Source of the DNA: CAXQZM01 sp964228455 | GTDB lineage: Bacteria > Pseudomonadota > Alphaproteobacteria > UBA7985 | Assembly: GCA_964228455.1 (NCBI GenBank) | Contig: CAXQZM010000046.1 | Coordinates: 1-26,146 of the forward strand | Direction: 5' to 3' | DNA length: 26,146 nucleotides | Part shown: positions 6,075 to 14,815 of the stretch, one piece after another | How the letters are laid out: the number at the start of each line of letters is the position of its first letter | How positions within the stretch are numbered: the stretch's first letter is position 1 | Notes under the pieces: model-generated | Told to the model about the DNA's origin: nothing | Database searches by the model: none | The model's input: only the letters and a program-made list of their open reading frames with translations | Program-made: the position numbers and the translations under genes

Positions 6075-8135
6075 AATTTTTCGCCGCTTTAACTTATTTC
6101 GTATGCCTGATTTAGTCTTTGAGTTGACGGGTTTTTTTGAAAAACGTGTGCTTTTGTCTCCATTGGGTTTCGCACTTCCAAGATTATAAGATGTTATTTG
6201 CCTGATAAGCTCTCCAAGTAATGATCCTGTATGGGGTGACGCCTCAAGTAACCTAATCAGACACTGATCTCCCAAAGCAAAAAGCTGCCCCGTTCTTCTA
6301 GAGGAGATTGTTGTTGAAGCAGCGTTGAAATCGAACCGCTCGGATCCCATCAGAGAAACAGGTACGAATGCATCTCCACCAGATCCATCAATCCGTATAA
6401 ACAGGCCAGCCTTTGAAATTCCAGTTATACGTCCAATTAATTCCTTGTTTATATCCTGTTCATGATAGGCTGCGACATAGCGCTCATGGGCTCGTCTTTC
6501 GGCCATCTGCGCCCTTCTTTCGGTTTCAGAGATGTGTTGCGCAGTATCTTCTGCTTTTGGCAAATCTGATAAGGCTTGTCCGTCAGGACCTAATTCGAAA
6601 CATGCTATTAAAGCTCTGTGAGCCATGAGATCAGAGTATCGTCTAATAGGTGAGGTAAAATGACTATAATTTTGAAGTGCTAGACCAAAATGTCCAATAT
6701 TGGTTAAATCATAAATTGCCATTGATTGCGTCCTAAGAACTTGCTCTTTGACGGTCTCTTCATATGGTTGTCCCTTAATAATTTGAAGTATTTTGCCGAA
6801 GTCATTTGGTTCTAATGTACGTAATTTCTCCGGAAGTTCTGCTGGTGTGCCTTTTAAAATTTGAGCGAGTGCTTCGACGCGAGCGCGATCCGGCTCATCG
6901 TGCACACGAAATATTCCAGTTGTTCCAAGGCTACTAAATGCTCTAGCTGTCGCTACATTCGCGAGAATCATCATCTCTTCAATTAATTTGTTGGCTTCGG
7001 TCATAGACCGTTCTGCTATGCTTTTTACTAGATTTTGGTCTTCGTGGAGTATGGCTCGACGTTCAGGTATATCTAGATCTAGCGTGCCGCGTCTTTTCCT
7101 GGCAGCAGCCAAGGTCGAATAAGCTCTAACTAAGTTATCTACTTGAGGATGCAGGAAAACGGGTATTTTATCGCGATCTCCGTCTATCCAGGCTTGCACA
7201 TCAGTGTAGGTCAGTCTGGCGTGAGACCTTATTAGTGATCTGATAAATTTGTAAGATTTCAAGTGTCCTTCAGCATCGATCTGAAGTCGGACTGTCAAGC
7301 TTGCGCGATCTTCGTCAGGAACAAGTGAACACCAGCCATTTGAGAGCGCCTCAGGTAGCATGGGTACTACCTTGCCTGGCAAATATACCGAATTTCCTCT
7401 CTTTTTAGCTTCCCTGTCCAAAGCAGAAGCGGGCGAAACGTAACTAGATACGTCAGCTATCGCAACGTAGACCAACCACCCCCCGGAAAACATTGAATCA
7501 GGTTCTGCAAAAACCGCATCATCAAAGTCTTTAGCATCTTCCCCATCGATTGTAACTAACGGAAGTTTTCTTAGGTCCGTCCTATACTTATCTAGACGAG
7601 GTGCCTTAGCATTCTCTGCCTCATTTAAAGCGTCATCAGGGAACTCTGTGGGTATGCCTCCCTCGGCCAATGTTAGAGGCGCAATAGCTGCGACCGAGCC
7701 GAAGTGTCCTAAAACTTCAATCACCTCGACTTCTATTGAGGAGCTTTGTCGCGCACGACTTATTCCAGCTACAACTAAGTGCCCATCTTGATGGTCAATA
7801 CCCCCCACAACCTTGTATTGTCTTCTGTCACGTTTGTCAGAGGGAACTAACCAATTTCCATCAATCTTACCAAATATCTTCTGAATGGTTGGAGCAGGCA
7901 GGGCCTTCATTACCTCTGCTGAGATGACCCCATCCGGAAGGGATGCGCTAATACGGCAGAGAGCGCGGCCGCCCACATCAAGTTTTTTGAGATCATTGCC
8001 ATTTGAAAGCCAAACATTTACTGGCTCAGACTTGCCACGGATGGCCCATCCCCACAGTTCTCCATCCTCATCTCGGCGATCGATAACGATTACTTGAACC
8101 GGCTTGATCTTAAGATTTTTTGCGCGCTTGACCAT
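6072..8135 (-). CDS. rnr: Ribonuclease R, lacking the usual N-terminal helix-turn-helix
   Basis: RNase R is a processive 3'-to-5' exoribonuclease of the RNB family that degrades structured RNA. The catalytic block TIDGEDAKDFDDAV is intact, with Asp197, Asp203, Asp205 and Asp206 as metal ligands. It is preceded by cold-shock-like beta domains (about 10-160) and followed by the RNB domain, with HFTSPIRRYSDLMAHR typical of the family. An S1 domain comes next (ELIGRITGISKAGLFIRI), then a basic tail ending KLKRRKI. At 687 residues it is shorter than usual (about 750-800) because the N-terminal winged-helix segment is absent. The start is well supported: ATG 8135 has GGAGG seven bases upstream, and an in-frame TAG lies just before that. 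A TTG immediately upstream is also in frame. The gene is downstream of topA, probably in one operon. Confidence 0.93.
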   Translation of the reverse strand: MVKRAKNLKIKPVQVIVIDRRDEDGELWGWAIRGKSEPVNVWLSNGNDLKKLDVGGRALCRISASLPDGVISAEVMKALPAPTIQKIFGKIDGNWLVPSDKRDRRQYKVVGGIDHQDGHLVVAGISRARQSSSIEVEVIEVLGHFGSVAAIAPLTLAEGGIPTEFPDDALNEAENAKAPRLDKYRTDLRKLPLVTIDGEDAKDFDDAVFAEPDSMFSGGWLVYVAIADVSSYVSPASALDREAKKRGNSVYLPGKVVPMLPEALSNGWCSLVPDEDRASLTVRLQIDAEGHLKSYKFIRSLIRSHARLTYTDVQAWIDGDRDKIPVFLHPQVDNLVRAYSTLAAARKRRGTLDLDIPERRAILHEDQNLVKSIAERSMTEANKLIEEMMILANVATARAFSSLGTTGIFRVHDEPDRARVEALAQILKGTPAELPEKLRTLEPNDFGKILQIIKGQPYEETVKEQVLRTQSMAIYDLTNIGHFGLALQNYSHFTSPIRRYSDLMAHRALIACFELGPDGQALSDLPKAEDTAQHISETERRAQMAERRAHERYVAAYHEQDINKELIGRITGISKAGLFIRIDGSGGDAFVPVSLMGSERFDFNAASTTISSRRTGQLFALGDQCLIRLLEASPHTGSLLGELIRQITSYNLGSAKPNGDKSTRFSKKPVNSKTKSGIRNKLKRRKI

Positions 8136-8252
8136 CAAAGCGCCTCCGTTCTATTTCTAGCTTAAATATGGGCGTCTAGGTTGCCAACGCTGCTGATTTA
8201 CAAAACATTCTGCTCTGGAAATGTTCCAATCCATTTCAACAACAAGACCAGG

Positions 8253-10784
8253 CTATTTCTTTTTTACTGTTTTTTTCTTTTTCTTTTCGGATTGTGCAAC
8301 AATCAATAAAACTGCTTGATCAAGGCTTATTTTCTCAGGATCTTGGGCCTTTGGGATTGTAGCATTGACCTTTCCATGCTTGACGTAAGGTCCGTAGCGC
8401 CCTGTATGTCTTGTTACAGGCTTGCCGTCATTGGGGTGCTTGCCTATCTCTATTCCAGCACTTGCACTGCCTGAGCGTTTCTCTCTTTGCGCTATGAGTA
8501 GATCAATTGCGCGATTAAGCCCGACAGTTAGTACATCATCCTCTTTAGTGAGTGAAGCATACGTCGAACCAAGCTTTACAAAAGGTCCATATCGACCAAG
8601 TCCTGCAGTAACCATCTCTTCTTCATATTCACCAATGTCTCTGGGAAGTGCTAGTAGGTCGAGCGCAGTTGTTAAATCGATATCACTAGTAGCGGAGCCT
8701 TTCGGTAGACTAGCTCGCTTTGGTTTTTTCTTGTCTTTATAATTTTCGCTGGTGCCAAGTTGGACGTACCAGCCGTAAGGGCCTTTTTTTAAGAATACAT
8801 CAAAGCCTGTAGTTGGGTCTTTCCCCAGTGAATCCTCTTCTCCACCTTCTGTCAAAGCCGCATAGGTTGTTTGGTCTAGTACCTTTAATTCTGAAGTGAC
8901 CCGACAACTGGGATAATTAGAGCAACCAATAAATCCACCTGTTTTACCAAGCTTAAGGCCTAACCTCCCTGTTTTACACCCAGGACACGCCCGCAAATTA
9001 GTATCAGCGTCTGGAAAGAAATGTGGTCCAAGTTGCTTATCAAGTGTGTCTATAACCTCAGTGATGGTTAGTTCTTTGGTACTATCCAACGCTGTCGTAA
9101 AATCTTGCCAGAAATGAGATAGTAAAACTTTCCAATCTCTCTGGCCTCCCGATACATCGTCTAATTCTTGCTCCAAACTTGCTGTAAAATCGTAACCAAC
9201 ATATTTTTTGAAAAAGTTAACCAGAAATGCGATTACAACACGACCTCGCTCAGCCGGCACGAAGCGCTTTTTATCTAGGGTCACGTAATCTCGATCCTGC
9301 AAGACTTGAATTATCGAAGCATAGGTGGAGGGACGACCAATCCCGAGCTCTTCCATTGCTTTAACCAAGCTTGCCTCAGTGTATCGAGGTGGAGGCGCTG
9401 TAAAAGATTCTTTCGCCTCTAGCTTGTTCAAGTTCAGAAGTTGGCCAAGTTGCAGTTTAGGAAGCGCTTGGCTATCGTTATCTTCTTGATCATCAATTCC
9501 CTCAAGGTAGGCTTTGATAAATCCATCGAATGCAATTGTCTGCCCAGTCGCTCGGAATTTTGCATCTGTTAATGTTAGGCTTATATCCGCGCTAACTTGA
9601 TCAAATGAAGCACTGGCCATTTGACAAGCCATCATTCGTTTCCATATCAATGTATATAATTTTAATTGATCAAGCGTTAGTAGGGTTCTTATGCTCTCTG
9701 GCGCGCGAGCGGGGTCGGTAGGACGGATTGCCTCGTGCGCCTCTTGAGCGTTTTTCGCCTTTGATTTATAGAAACGAGCTTCTGCGGGCACATACTCCTC
9801 TCCGTATAACGACTTGATATATGATCTTGCTTGTCCAACTGCCTCGCTTGAGAGTTGTAGACCATCTGTTCGCATGTATGTGATCAAACCCACTGTTTCC
9901 CCGTCAATTGAGATGCCCTCGTACAATTTTTGAGCAACGGACATTGTGTGTGAATTTGAGAATCCTAGCTTTCGTGAGGCTTCCTGCTGAAGTGTAGAAG
10001 TTGTAAATGGGGGGGCAGGGTGTCTTTTAACCTGCTTTTTTTCGATGTCAGAAACGCTGTAGCTTCCTCCACCACGAATTATTGACATTATTTCTTCAGA
10101 GCGTTCTTTTGTGCCCACACTCATCTTTTGAAGCTTTTTTCCTTGTATATGGGTGAGTCTCGCTGAAAACTCGCTCCCTTTAGCATCTAATTGAGCGTTG
10201 AAGGTCCAATATGCTTGTGGCTTGAACACTTCTATTTCTGCTTCGCGTTCACAGATTAACCGCAAAGCTACAGACTGAACTCGGCCAGCCGATCTGGAGC
10301 CCGGAAGTTTCCGCCAGAGGATTGGCGAGAGATTGAAACCGACCAAGTAATCTAAAGCGCGTCTCGCTAAATAGGCTTCAACAAGAGGGGCGTCTACTTG
10401 TCGGGGATGGTTAAAAGCCTCTAGGACGGCGCGCTTAGTTATCTCGTTAAAAACGACCCGCTGAACAGGCTTGTCTTTAAGAACTTTGCGCCTGCGCATT
10501 TCTTCTTCAATATGCCAGGATATTGCCTCACCTTCCCGGTCAGGGTCGGTCGCTAAAACTAAACCGTCCGCGGTCTTCAAAGCTGTTGCAATTTCTTTAA
10601 GCCTCTTATCAGCGCCAGATTGCACTTCCCATTTCATAGAAAAATCATCATTTGGGTCAACTGAGCCATCTTTGGCGGGCAGGTCCCTTACGTGTCCATA
10701 AGAAGCCAGAACGGTGAAGTCACTTCCAAGGTACTTATTAATTGTTTTTGCCTTAGCGGGGGATTCAACAACGACGACTTGCAT
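8253..10784 (-). CDS. topA: DNA topoisomerase I
   Basis: This is a type IA topoisomerase that relaxes negative supercoils through a transient 5'-phosphotyrosine link. The N-terminal Toprim domain has VVVESPAKAKTI with the catalytic glutamate, and the acidic ATDPDREGEAISWH motif. The active tyrosine is Tyr303 in GLITYMRTDG. After the core (to about 570) comes one four-cysteine zinc ribbon (CPGCKTGRLG through GCSNYPSC). Several short C-terminal repeats follow (KKGPYGWYVQLG, GLGRYGPFVKLG, HTGRYGPYVKHG), then a lysine-rich tail (KKKKKTVKKK). The length of 843 residues and this C-terminal arrangement are normal for alphaproteobacteria. The start codon has only a weak GGG upstream. The gene lies 114 bases before rnr and about 170 after plsY. 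Confidence 0.96.
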   Translation of the reverse strand: MQVVVVESPAKAKTINKYLGSDFTVLASYGHVRDLPAKDGSVDPNDDFSMKWEVQSGADKRLKEIATALKTADGLVLATDPDREGEAISWHIEEEMRRRKVLKDKPVQRVVFNEITKRAVLEAFNHPRQVDAPLVEAYLARRALDYLVGFNLSPILWRKLPGSRSAGRVQSVALRLICEREAEIEVFKPQAYWTFNAQLDAKGSEFSARLTHIQGKKLQKMSVGTKERSEEIMSIIRGGGSYSVSDIEKKQVKRHPAPPFTTSTLQQEASRKLGFSNSHTMSVAQKLYEGISIDGETVGLITYMRTDGLQLSSEAVGQARSYIKSLYGEEYVPAEARFYKSKAKNAQEAHEAIRPTDPARAPESIRTLLTLDQLKLYTLIWKRMMACQMASASFDQVSADISLTLTDAKFRATGQTIAFDGFIKAYLEGIDDQEDNDSQALPKLQLGQLLNLNKLEAKESFTAPPPRYTEASLVKAMEELGIGRPSTYASIIQVLQDRDYVTLDKKRFVPAERGRVVIAFLVNFFKKYVGYDFTASLEQELDDVSGGQRDWKVLLSHFWQDFTTALDSTKELTITEVIDTLDKQLGPHFFPDADTNLRACPGCKTGRLGLKLGKTGGFIGCSNYPSCRVTSELKVLDQTTYAALTEGGEEDSLGKDPTTGFDVFLKKGPYGWYVQLGTSENYKDKKKPKRASLPKGSATSDIDLTTALDLLALPRDIGEYEEEMVTAGLGRYGPFVKLGSTYASLTKEDDVLTVGLNRAIDLLIAQREKRSGSASAGIEIGKHPNDGKPVTRHTGRYGPYVKHGKVNATIPKAQDPEKISLDQAVLLIVAQSEKKKKKTVKKK

Positions 10785-10957
10785 TGGGCCCTACATTAAG
10801 ATTTCTGAGCGGAATTCAAGGGGGTTATGAAATAAGTAAGCACATGAGTGGAGTTATTCTTGGCAATGCTTTTTAGATAACTTGGAGTGCCGTTTACTAA
10901 ATGGTGTTGGTTTTTTGTTAGTAAAAGCGATGCCTCTGCTCGTGCACATGCAAATAT
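10785..10957. other. Gap between plsY and topA, with an inverted repeat
   Basis: This 173-base gap has no convincing coding sequence. It carries an 8-bp perfect inverted repeat (TTTACTAA at 10893-10900, TTAGTAAA at 10918-10925) with a 17-base loop and no adjoining T-tract on the stem's 3' side. In many alphaproteobacteria dprA sits here between plsY and topA. No trace of it is visible in any frame. Confidence 0.5.
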
Positions 10958-11563
10958 CTATTGTCCAATAAGTGGTTCAGAACCGTCTAGTAACCTGCGG
11001 ATGTTATCTCTGTGGCGAACCCAGATTAATACACTTAATACTGTCATGAAAACAAACGTCATTGTGCTCTCGAAAACCATTATGGGTGCTGCAAAGGACG
11101 CGCTCAATGCTGCAAGGGAAGAACGCTTCCAAATAACAGCAATCACTATCCAGGCAATCGCAATCGTGGCGCCAAAAAAAATGGACATTGTGAACCAAAC
11201 ACCAAAAAAACAAGAAACTGCTTTACCACCCCTGAAGTTGAGCCAAATAGGGTAGCAGTGGCCTAGACAAACTGAGACGGCTGCTAGTGCTGGCCACCAT
11301 GGCTCAGTTGGCATATCTGAACTCTGCCATTGGTAAATTATAAGAATTGGTAAAGCGGCTTTTCCAGCATCTAGTATTAGAGTTGTAGCTGCCAAAACTT
11401 TCGAGCCAGTGCGAAGAACGTTGGTTGCGCCGATATTACCTGAACCAACGCTTCTAATGTCTTGGTCCAAGAAAGCATGCGTTACGAGGAGACCGAATGG
11501 GACTGAGCCAATTAAATAAGCTAAAATAGCAAACAGAGCGCTCGCTAATACGATACTCTCCAC
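10958..11563 (-). CDS. plsY: Glycerol-3-phosphate acyltransferase (PlsY)
   Basis: PlsY is an inner-membrane enzyme that transfers an acyl group from acyl phosphate to sn-glycerol-3-phosphate, making lysophosphatidic acid in phospholipid synthesis. The 201-residue protein has several hydrophobic segments (about 1-21, 56-78, 88-108, 114-144 and 150-183). The family motifs are present: GSVPFGLL, RSVGSGNIGATNVLR (the glycerol-phosphate loop) and GHCYPIWLNFRGGKAV. The start is a GTG whose first base is the last base of the upstream TAG stop (TAGTG), so it is translationally coupled to the dihydroorotase-like gene. The order pyrB-pyrC-plsY is a common alphaproteobacterial arrangement. Confidence 0.95.
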   Translation of the reverse strand: MESIVLASALFAILAYLIGSVPFGLLVTHAFLDQDIRSVGSGNIGATNVLRTGSKVLAATTLILDAGKAALPILIIYQWQSSDMPTEPWWPALAAVSVCLGHCYPIWLNFRGGKAVSCFFGVWFTMSIFFGATIAIAWIVIAVIWKRSSLAALSASFAAPIMVFESTMTFVFMTVLSVLIWVRHRDNIRRLLDGSEPLIGQ

Positions 11564-12822
11564 TAACTTCCTTCCAAATTGAACACCTGGCGACCACCTA
11601 CCCAGGTTCTAATTACTTTACCTTGAGCTGGAAACTTTTCATACGAGGTGTTGTGGGCGCGGCTTTTCAGGGTGTGCCGATCAATGATAACTGGAGCATC
11701 TGGATCAAATAATATTAAATCCGCTGGAGCATCCTCGACAATTTTGCCACCAGTCAATCCATAAACTTCAGCTGGGCGAACAGTCATCCGATGGAGAAGA
11801 TCAAGTAAGCTCATAAGGCCGCGGTGAACAAGAGTCATCGATAGAGGTAGAAGAGTCTCTAAACCTACCATCCCAGGGCTAGTTTCACCAAATGGAAGGC
11901 GCTTGTCATCTTCATCTACCGGCTTATGATCTGACGCGATTAGGTCAATTACACCAGCTGAAACGGCGTTGGCAATTGCTACGCGATCTTCTTCCGCTCT
12001 CAATGGAGGCTGTGTTCTGGCAAAAGTTCTGTAACCGTCTACAGCCTGTTCGTTGAGCAAAAAGTAATGTGGAGCAGTTGTCGCACTTTGCTTGCTAGCA
12101 GAAATTAAATCTACTGAAGATTTGAGAGATATAAGGCCTGCAACATAGGGGGATTTGGTTGCCGCGGCGAGTGATAAATCACGCTGCAACATCAGTGTTT
12201 CTGCTAATGGTGACTGACCTTTTAAGCCCATTAGTAGAGCGCGTTCCCCCGAATTCATGAGGCCATCCGAAAATTCCTTATCAAGTGGTAGGTTGACAAA
12301 AGGTATATCCTGACCACCCATATATGTCATCGCTTGATGCAGCAGCTTAGGGCTTTGAACAGGTATCTCGCCATCAGTGAACGCAACAGCGCCCTCTGCA
12401 GCCAAACGGCCTAGTTCCGCCAATTCGCTGCCTTCACACCCAACAGACAGGGAGCCCATAAGACGAAGTCGAGCTAGTCCGGCCTGATTGGCCCGCTCAT
12501 GTAAATATGCAAGTGAGGAACGACGGTCGAGGGTTGGCAGAGTGTTGGGTAGTCCAATTATGGTAGTTATACCGCCGCGGACTGCTCCCCCTAATGTTTC
12601 CTCAAGAGTCTCAAGATGCGTTGCTCCGGGATCTGAGAGGTGCACCCGACTATCAATTAATCCAGGTGACAAAACTTTTCGTTGAGCGTCCAAGTCACCA
12701 TTTGTTATGTGAGCCCCAGCATCTGAGATTTTTCCATCAATTATCCTCAATCCCGCTATTCCATCAAACCCTGAAGCAGGGTCAACCAAGCGCGCGTTAA
12801 AAATCGTAAAGCTCTGGCTCAT
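11563..12822 (-). CDS. pyrC: Dihydroorotase-like protein, probably catalytically inactive
   Basis: This is an amidohydrolase-fold protein of the class I dihydroorotase family (419 residues), directly after pyrB. The family template DxHVHLRxPG reads DSRVHLSDPG here. The first metal-binding histidine is Arg59, and the substrate-binding arginine is Ser63. The HxED motif is replaced by NLPLD, and the later histidine strand (HVS-like) reads AGLIS. The region around PHYFLL and IASDHKP is kept. This resembles the non-catalytic paralogue (PyrC' or PyrX) that in some bacteria supports the structure of aspartate carbamoyltransferase. A working dihydroorotase would then be encoded elsewhere. Its ATG overlaps the pyrB stop in an ATGA junction, implying coupled translation. 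The family is certain, the lack of activity is inferred. Confidence 0.88.
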   Translation of the reverse strand: MSQSFTIFNARLVDPASGFDGIAGLRIIDGKISDAGAHITNGDLDAQRKVLSPGLIDSRVHLSDPGATHLETLEETLGGAVRGGITTIIGLPNTLPTLDRRSSLAYLHERANQAGLARLRLMGSLSVGCEGSELAELGRLAAEGAVAFTDGEIPVQSPKLLHQAMTYMGGQDIPFVNLPLDKEFSDGLMNSGERALLMGLKGQSPLAETLMLQRDLSLAAATKSPYVAGLISLKSSVDLISASKQSATTAPHYFLLNEQAVDGYRTFARTQPPLRAEEDRVAIANAVSAGVIDLIASDHKPVDEDDKRLPFGETSPGMVGLETLLPLSMTLVHRGLMSLLDLLHRMTVRPAEVYGLTGGKIVEDAPADLILFDPDAPVIIDRHTLKSRAHNTSYEKFPAQGKVIRTWVGGRQVFNLEGS

Positions 12823-13820
12823 GGGATTACTTTCATGACATCTGGGTTCGAACGCGCGCTGTTCATAAGTTCGAAAGCGGCCATTCGGACCGCTACTCCC
12901 ATTTCTACTTGTTCACGAATTTTAGCTACGCCTTCAAGGTCTGCCATTTCACTCGCTATTTCAACACCTCGGTTCATGGGGCCTGGATGAAGAACAAGAG
13001 CATTTTGCGCAGCAAGTTTTAGCCGATTTTCAGTAAGGCCAAAGAAATCAAAGAATTCACGATCGGATGGTATTAAATTTCGACCCATTCTCTCTTTTTG
13101 AACTCTCAGCATCATAATTGCGTTTGCGCCGCTGATCCCTGCCGCCATATCATGAAACACATCTGCTCCTAGTGCTTCAAATGCTTTTGGTGCTAATGAG
13201 GGAGGCCCAACAAATCTAACATGAGCACCCATTGTTGTGAGAAGGTGCAGATTTGAGCGTGCGACCCTAGAATGCGCGACATCGCCACAAATTGCTACGG
13301 TTAGACCATTTAATCTGCCAAAGTGCCGTGCAAGTGTGAGTGCATCAAGCAACGCTTGGGTTGGGTGCTCATGTTGACCATCACCAGCATTTAAAATTGA
13401 GCTGCCAACCTTTCGCGCTAGCAGCAGTGGCGCCCCCGCTTGACTATGCCGAACAACTATAAAATCAGGGCGCATAGCTTCTAATGTGTATGCTGTGTCT
13501 AAAAGGGATTCCCCTTTTTTGACGCTTGAGGTTGCTACATCCATGTTAACAACATCTGCGCCAAGTCTTGCAGCTGCAATTTCAAAGCTAGCGCGGGTTC
13601 GAGTGGAGTTCTCAAAAAAAAGATTCATAACTGTCTTACCAGCTAACAAATCTGACGACTTTATCGATTGACGACCGAAATCTACATAGGAGTCAGCAAC
13701 TTCCAGGAAATGTGCAATCTCACCCGCTTTCAAACCTTGAATACCCAGAAGGTCTTTGTGCAGCCAGTCTCTTCCAACAGTTTCTGCAGGAAAATCAGCA
13801 GCTGGATCACCTTCAATCAT
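12819..13820 (-). CDS. pyrB: Aspartate carbamoyltransferase catalytic subunit
   Basis: PyrB condenses carbamoyl phosphate with L-aspartate, the committed step of pyrimidine synthesis. The carbamoyl-phosphate loop FFENSTRTRASFE lies near residues 68-80, and the flexible loop lysine is in SSVKKGESL (Lys102). NAGDGQHEHPTQALLD and HPGPMNRGVEI complete the active site. The 333-residue length is slightly above the usual 305-320 because of about 20 N-terminal residues. The ATG at 13820 has AAGGA five bases upstream. No pyrI regulatory gene is present. The gene overlaps the dihydroorotase-like gene by four bases, consistent with the two proteins forming a complex. Confidence 0.96.
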   Translation of the reverse strand: MIEGDPAADFPAETVGRDWLHKDLLGIQGLKAGEIAHFLEVADSYVDFGRQSIKSSDLLAGKTVMNLFFENSTRTRASFEIAAARLGADVVNMDVATSSVKKGESLLDTAYTLEAMRPDFIVVRHSQAGAPLLLARKVGSSILNAGDGQHEHPTQALLDALTLARHFGRLNGLTVAICGDVAHSRVARSNLHLLTTMGAHVRFVGPPSLAPKAFEALGADVFHDMAAGISGANAIMMLRVQKERMGRNLIPSDREFFDFFGLTENRLKLAAQNALVLHPGPMNRGVEIASEMADLEGVAKIREQVEMGVAVRMAAFELMNSARSNPDVMKVIP

Positions 13821-13828
13821 AATTATCC

Positions 13829-14332
13829 TTAATCACTTTCAAAAAGGACGTCTTCACGAGCACGTCCTATAGCCTCTAAAGCTGACCCTAATATTATAGC
13901 GGCTGCCATTTTATCTTCTAGTTGAGCTCGCCGATTTCTGGATAGGTCCATTTCTCCCTCTAACACGCGGTTTGCTTCCTGGCTTGTGAGCCTCTCGTCC
14001 CACAAAAGAATTGGCAGGTCTATATCTCCATGACGCGATAAGTTGCGGGCGAAGGCTTCTGTGGCCTGCGTTCGATTATTTTTTGATCCATTCAACGATA
14101 ATGGGTAACCTACGACAATAAAGCCAATTTCCTGATCAGATATGATTTTTCTCAGCTCAGTGGCATCAGCACCGAAGGTTTTTCCACGTCGAAGAAGCTT
14201 ATACGGAGAAGCAGTTAGTTGGAGCTTATCAGAGGTCGCAACTCCAATCCATTTATCTCCCAAATCAATTCCCATTAAGCGATCATATTTTGGTATGAAT
14301 CTTGGATGGGGAATAGAACCATAAACTTGCAT
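13829..14332 (-). CDS. ruvX: RuvX/YqgF family nuclease (Holliday junction resolvase-like)
   Basis: This is a small RNase H-like protein of the YqgF family, linked to 16S rRNA 5'-end processing and proposed as a Holliday junction resolvase. The first acidic motif LMGIDLGDKWIGVATSD is followed by IGFIVVGYPLSLNGSKN and by LWDERLTSQEANRVL, which carries a catalytic glutamate. A final aspartate is in LEDKMAAAIIL. From the ATG at 14332 it has 167 residues, including about 20 N-terminal residues before the core, as in many alphaproteobacterial members. No good ribosome binding site is seen, and a TTG one codon earlier is also in frame. It stops eight bases before pyrB and is divergent from gatC. Confidence 0.92.
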   Translation of the reverse strand: MQVYGSIPHPRFIPKYDRLMGIDLGDKWIGVATSDKLQLTASPYKLLRRGKTFGADATELRKIISDQEIGFIVVGYPLSLNGSKNNRTQATEAFARNLSRHGDIDLPILLWDERLTSQEANRVLEGEMDLSRNRRAQLEDKMAAAIILGSALEAIGRAREDVLFESD

Positions 14333-14456
14333 CAAGGGTCGCCCATAAGATGATGATCAACTCTTTGCAAGGGAGCCATTGATTAGCTTTTTTATGAAAT
14401 GACTGGGGTAGTTAAAGATAGAGTGGGCCCAACACAAACGCGAGAATTGAGGAGAT

Positions 14457-14485
14457 TTCAAATCAAATCTATCACATCTTATATT
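14457..14485 (+). promoter_or_regulatory. Candidate promoter for gatCAB
   Basis: TTCAAA (14457-14462) and TATATT (14480-14485) are 17 bases apart, each close to the sigma-70 -35 and -10 consensus. They lie about 50 bases upstream of gatC, in the roughly 200-base divergent gap with ruvX where a promoter is required. The match is moderate and the region is A/T-rich, so other choices are possible. Confidence 0.3.
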
Positions 14486-14536
14486 CAATAAAGATTGCCC
14501 CTTGTCCCGCATGCGTGCCATCGATAGGGCGAGCGC

Positions 14537-14815
14537 ATGAAAATTGATGTAAAAAAAGTAGCGAACTTAGCTCGTATTGCGGTTCCCGAAGAGAGATTAG
14601 AAACTTTAGGGCAAGAACTGGAAGCTATCGTTGGCTTTGTCGAGCAGCTGTCAGAGGTAAACACAGATGGGGTTGAGCCCATGACCTCAGTTGTTGCTAT
14701 GACTCAGCGGTTGCGAGAAGACATCGTGACCGATGGTGACAAGGCCGAGCAGATTCTTGCAAATGCACCAGATCGAGTGTCTGACTTTTTTGCGGTACCT
14801 AAGGTGGTAGAATAA
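14537..14815 (+). CDS. gatC: Asp/Glu-tRNA amidotransferase subunit C
   Basis: GatC is the small linker subunit of GatCAB, wrapping between GatA and GatB. The complex converts misacylated Glu-tRNA(Gln), and often Asp-tRNA(Asn), to Gln-tRNA(Gln) and Asn-tRNA(Asn). The 92 residues show the family pattern: VKKVANLARIAVPEERL at the N-terminus, a central helix, and GVEPMTSVVAM followed by LREDIVTDGD. The C-terminus ends FFAVPKVVE, as is typical. The gene overlaps gatA by one base (TAATG), so the two are translated together. Confidence 0.95.
   Translation: MKIDVKKVANLARIAVPEERLETLGQELEAIVGFVEQLSEVNTDGVEPMTSVVAMTQRLREDIVTDGDKAEQILANAPDRVSDFFAVPKVVE

Noticed and set aside
8204..8225. AACATT...AATGTT inverted repeat in the topA-rnr gap
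   Set aside because: Six base pairs, ten-base loop, no T-tract; not enough for a terminator or operator call.
10887..11255. Plus-strand open frame of 122 codons over plsY
   Set aside because: It is antisense to plsY, whose family motifs and membrane segments are clear; the plus-strand product has no family features.
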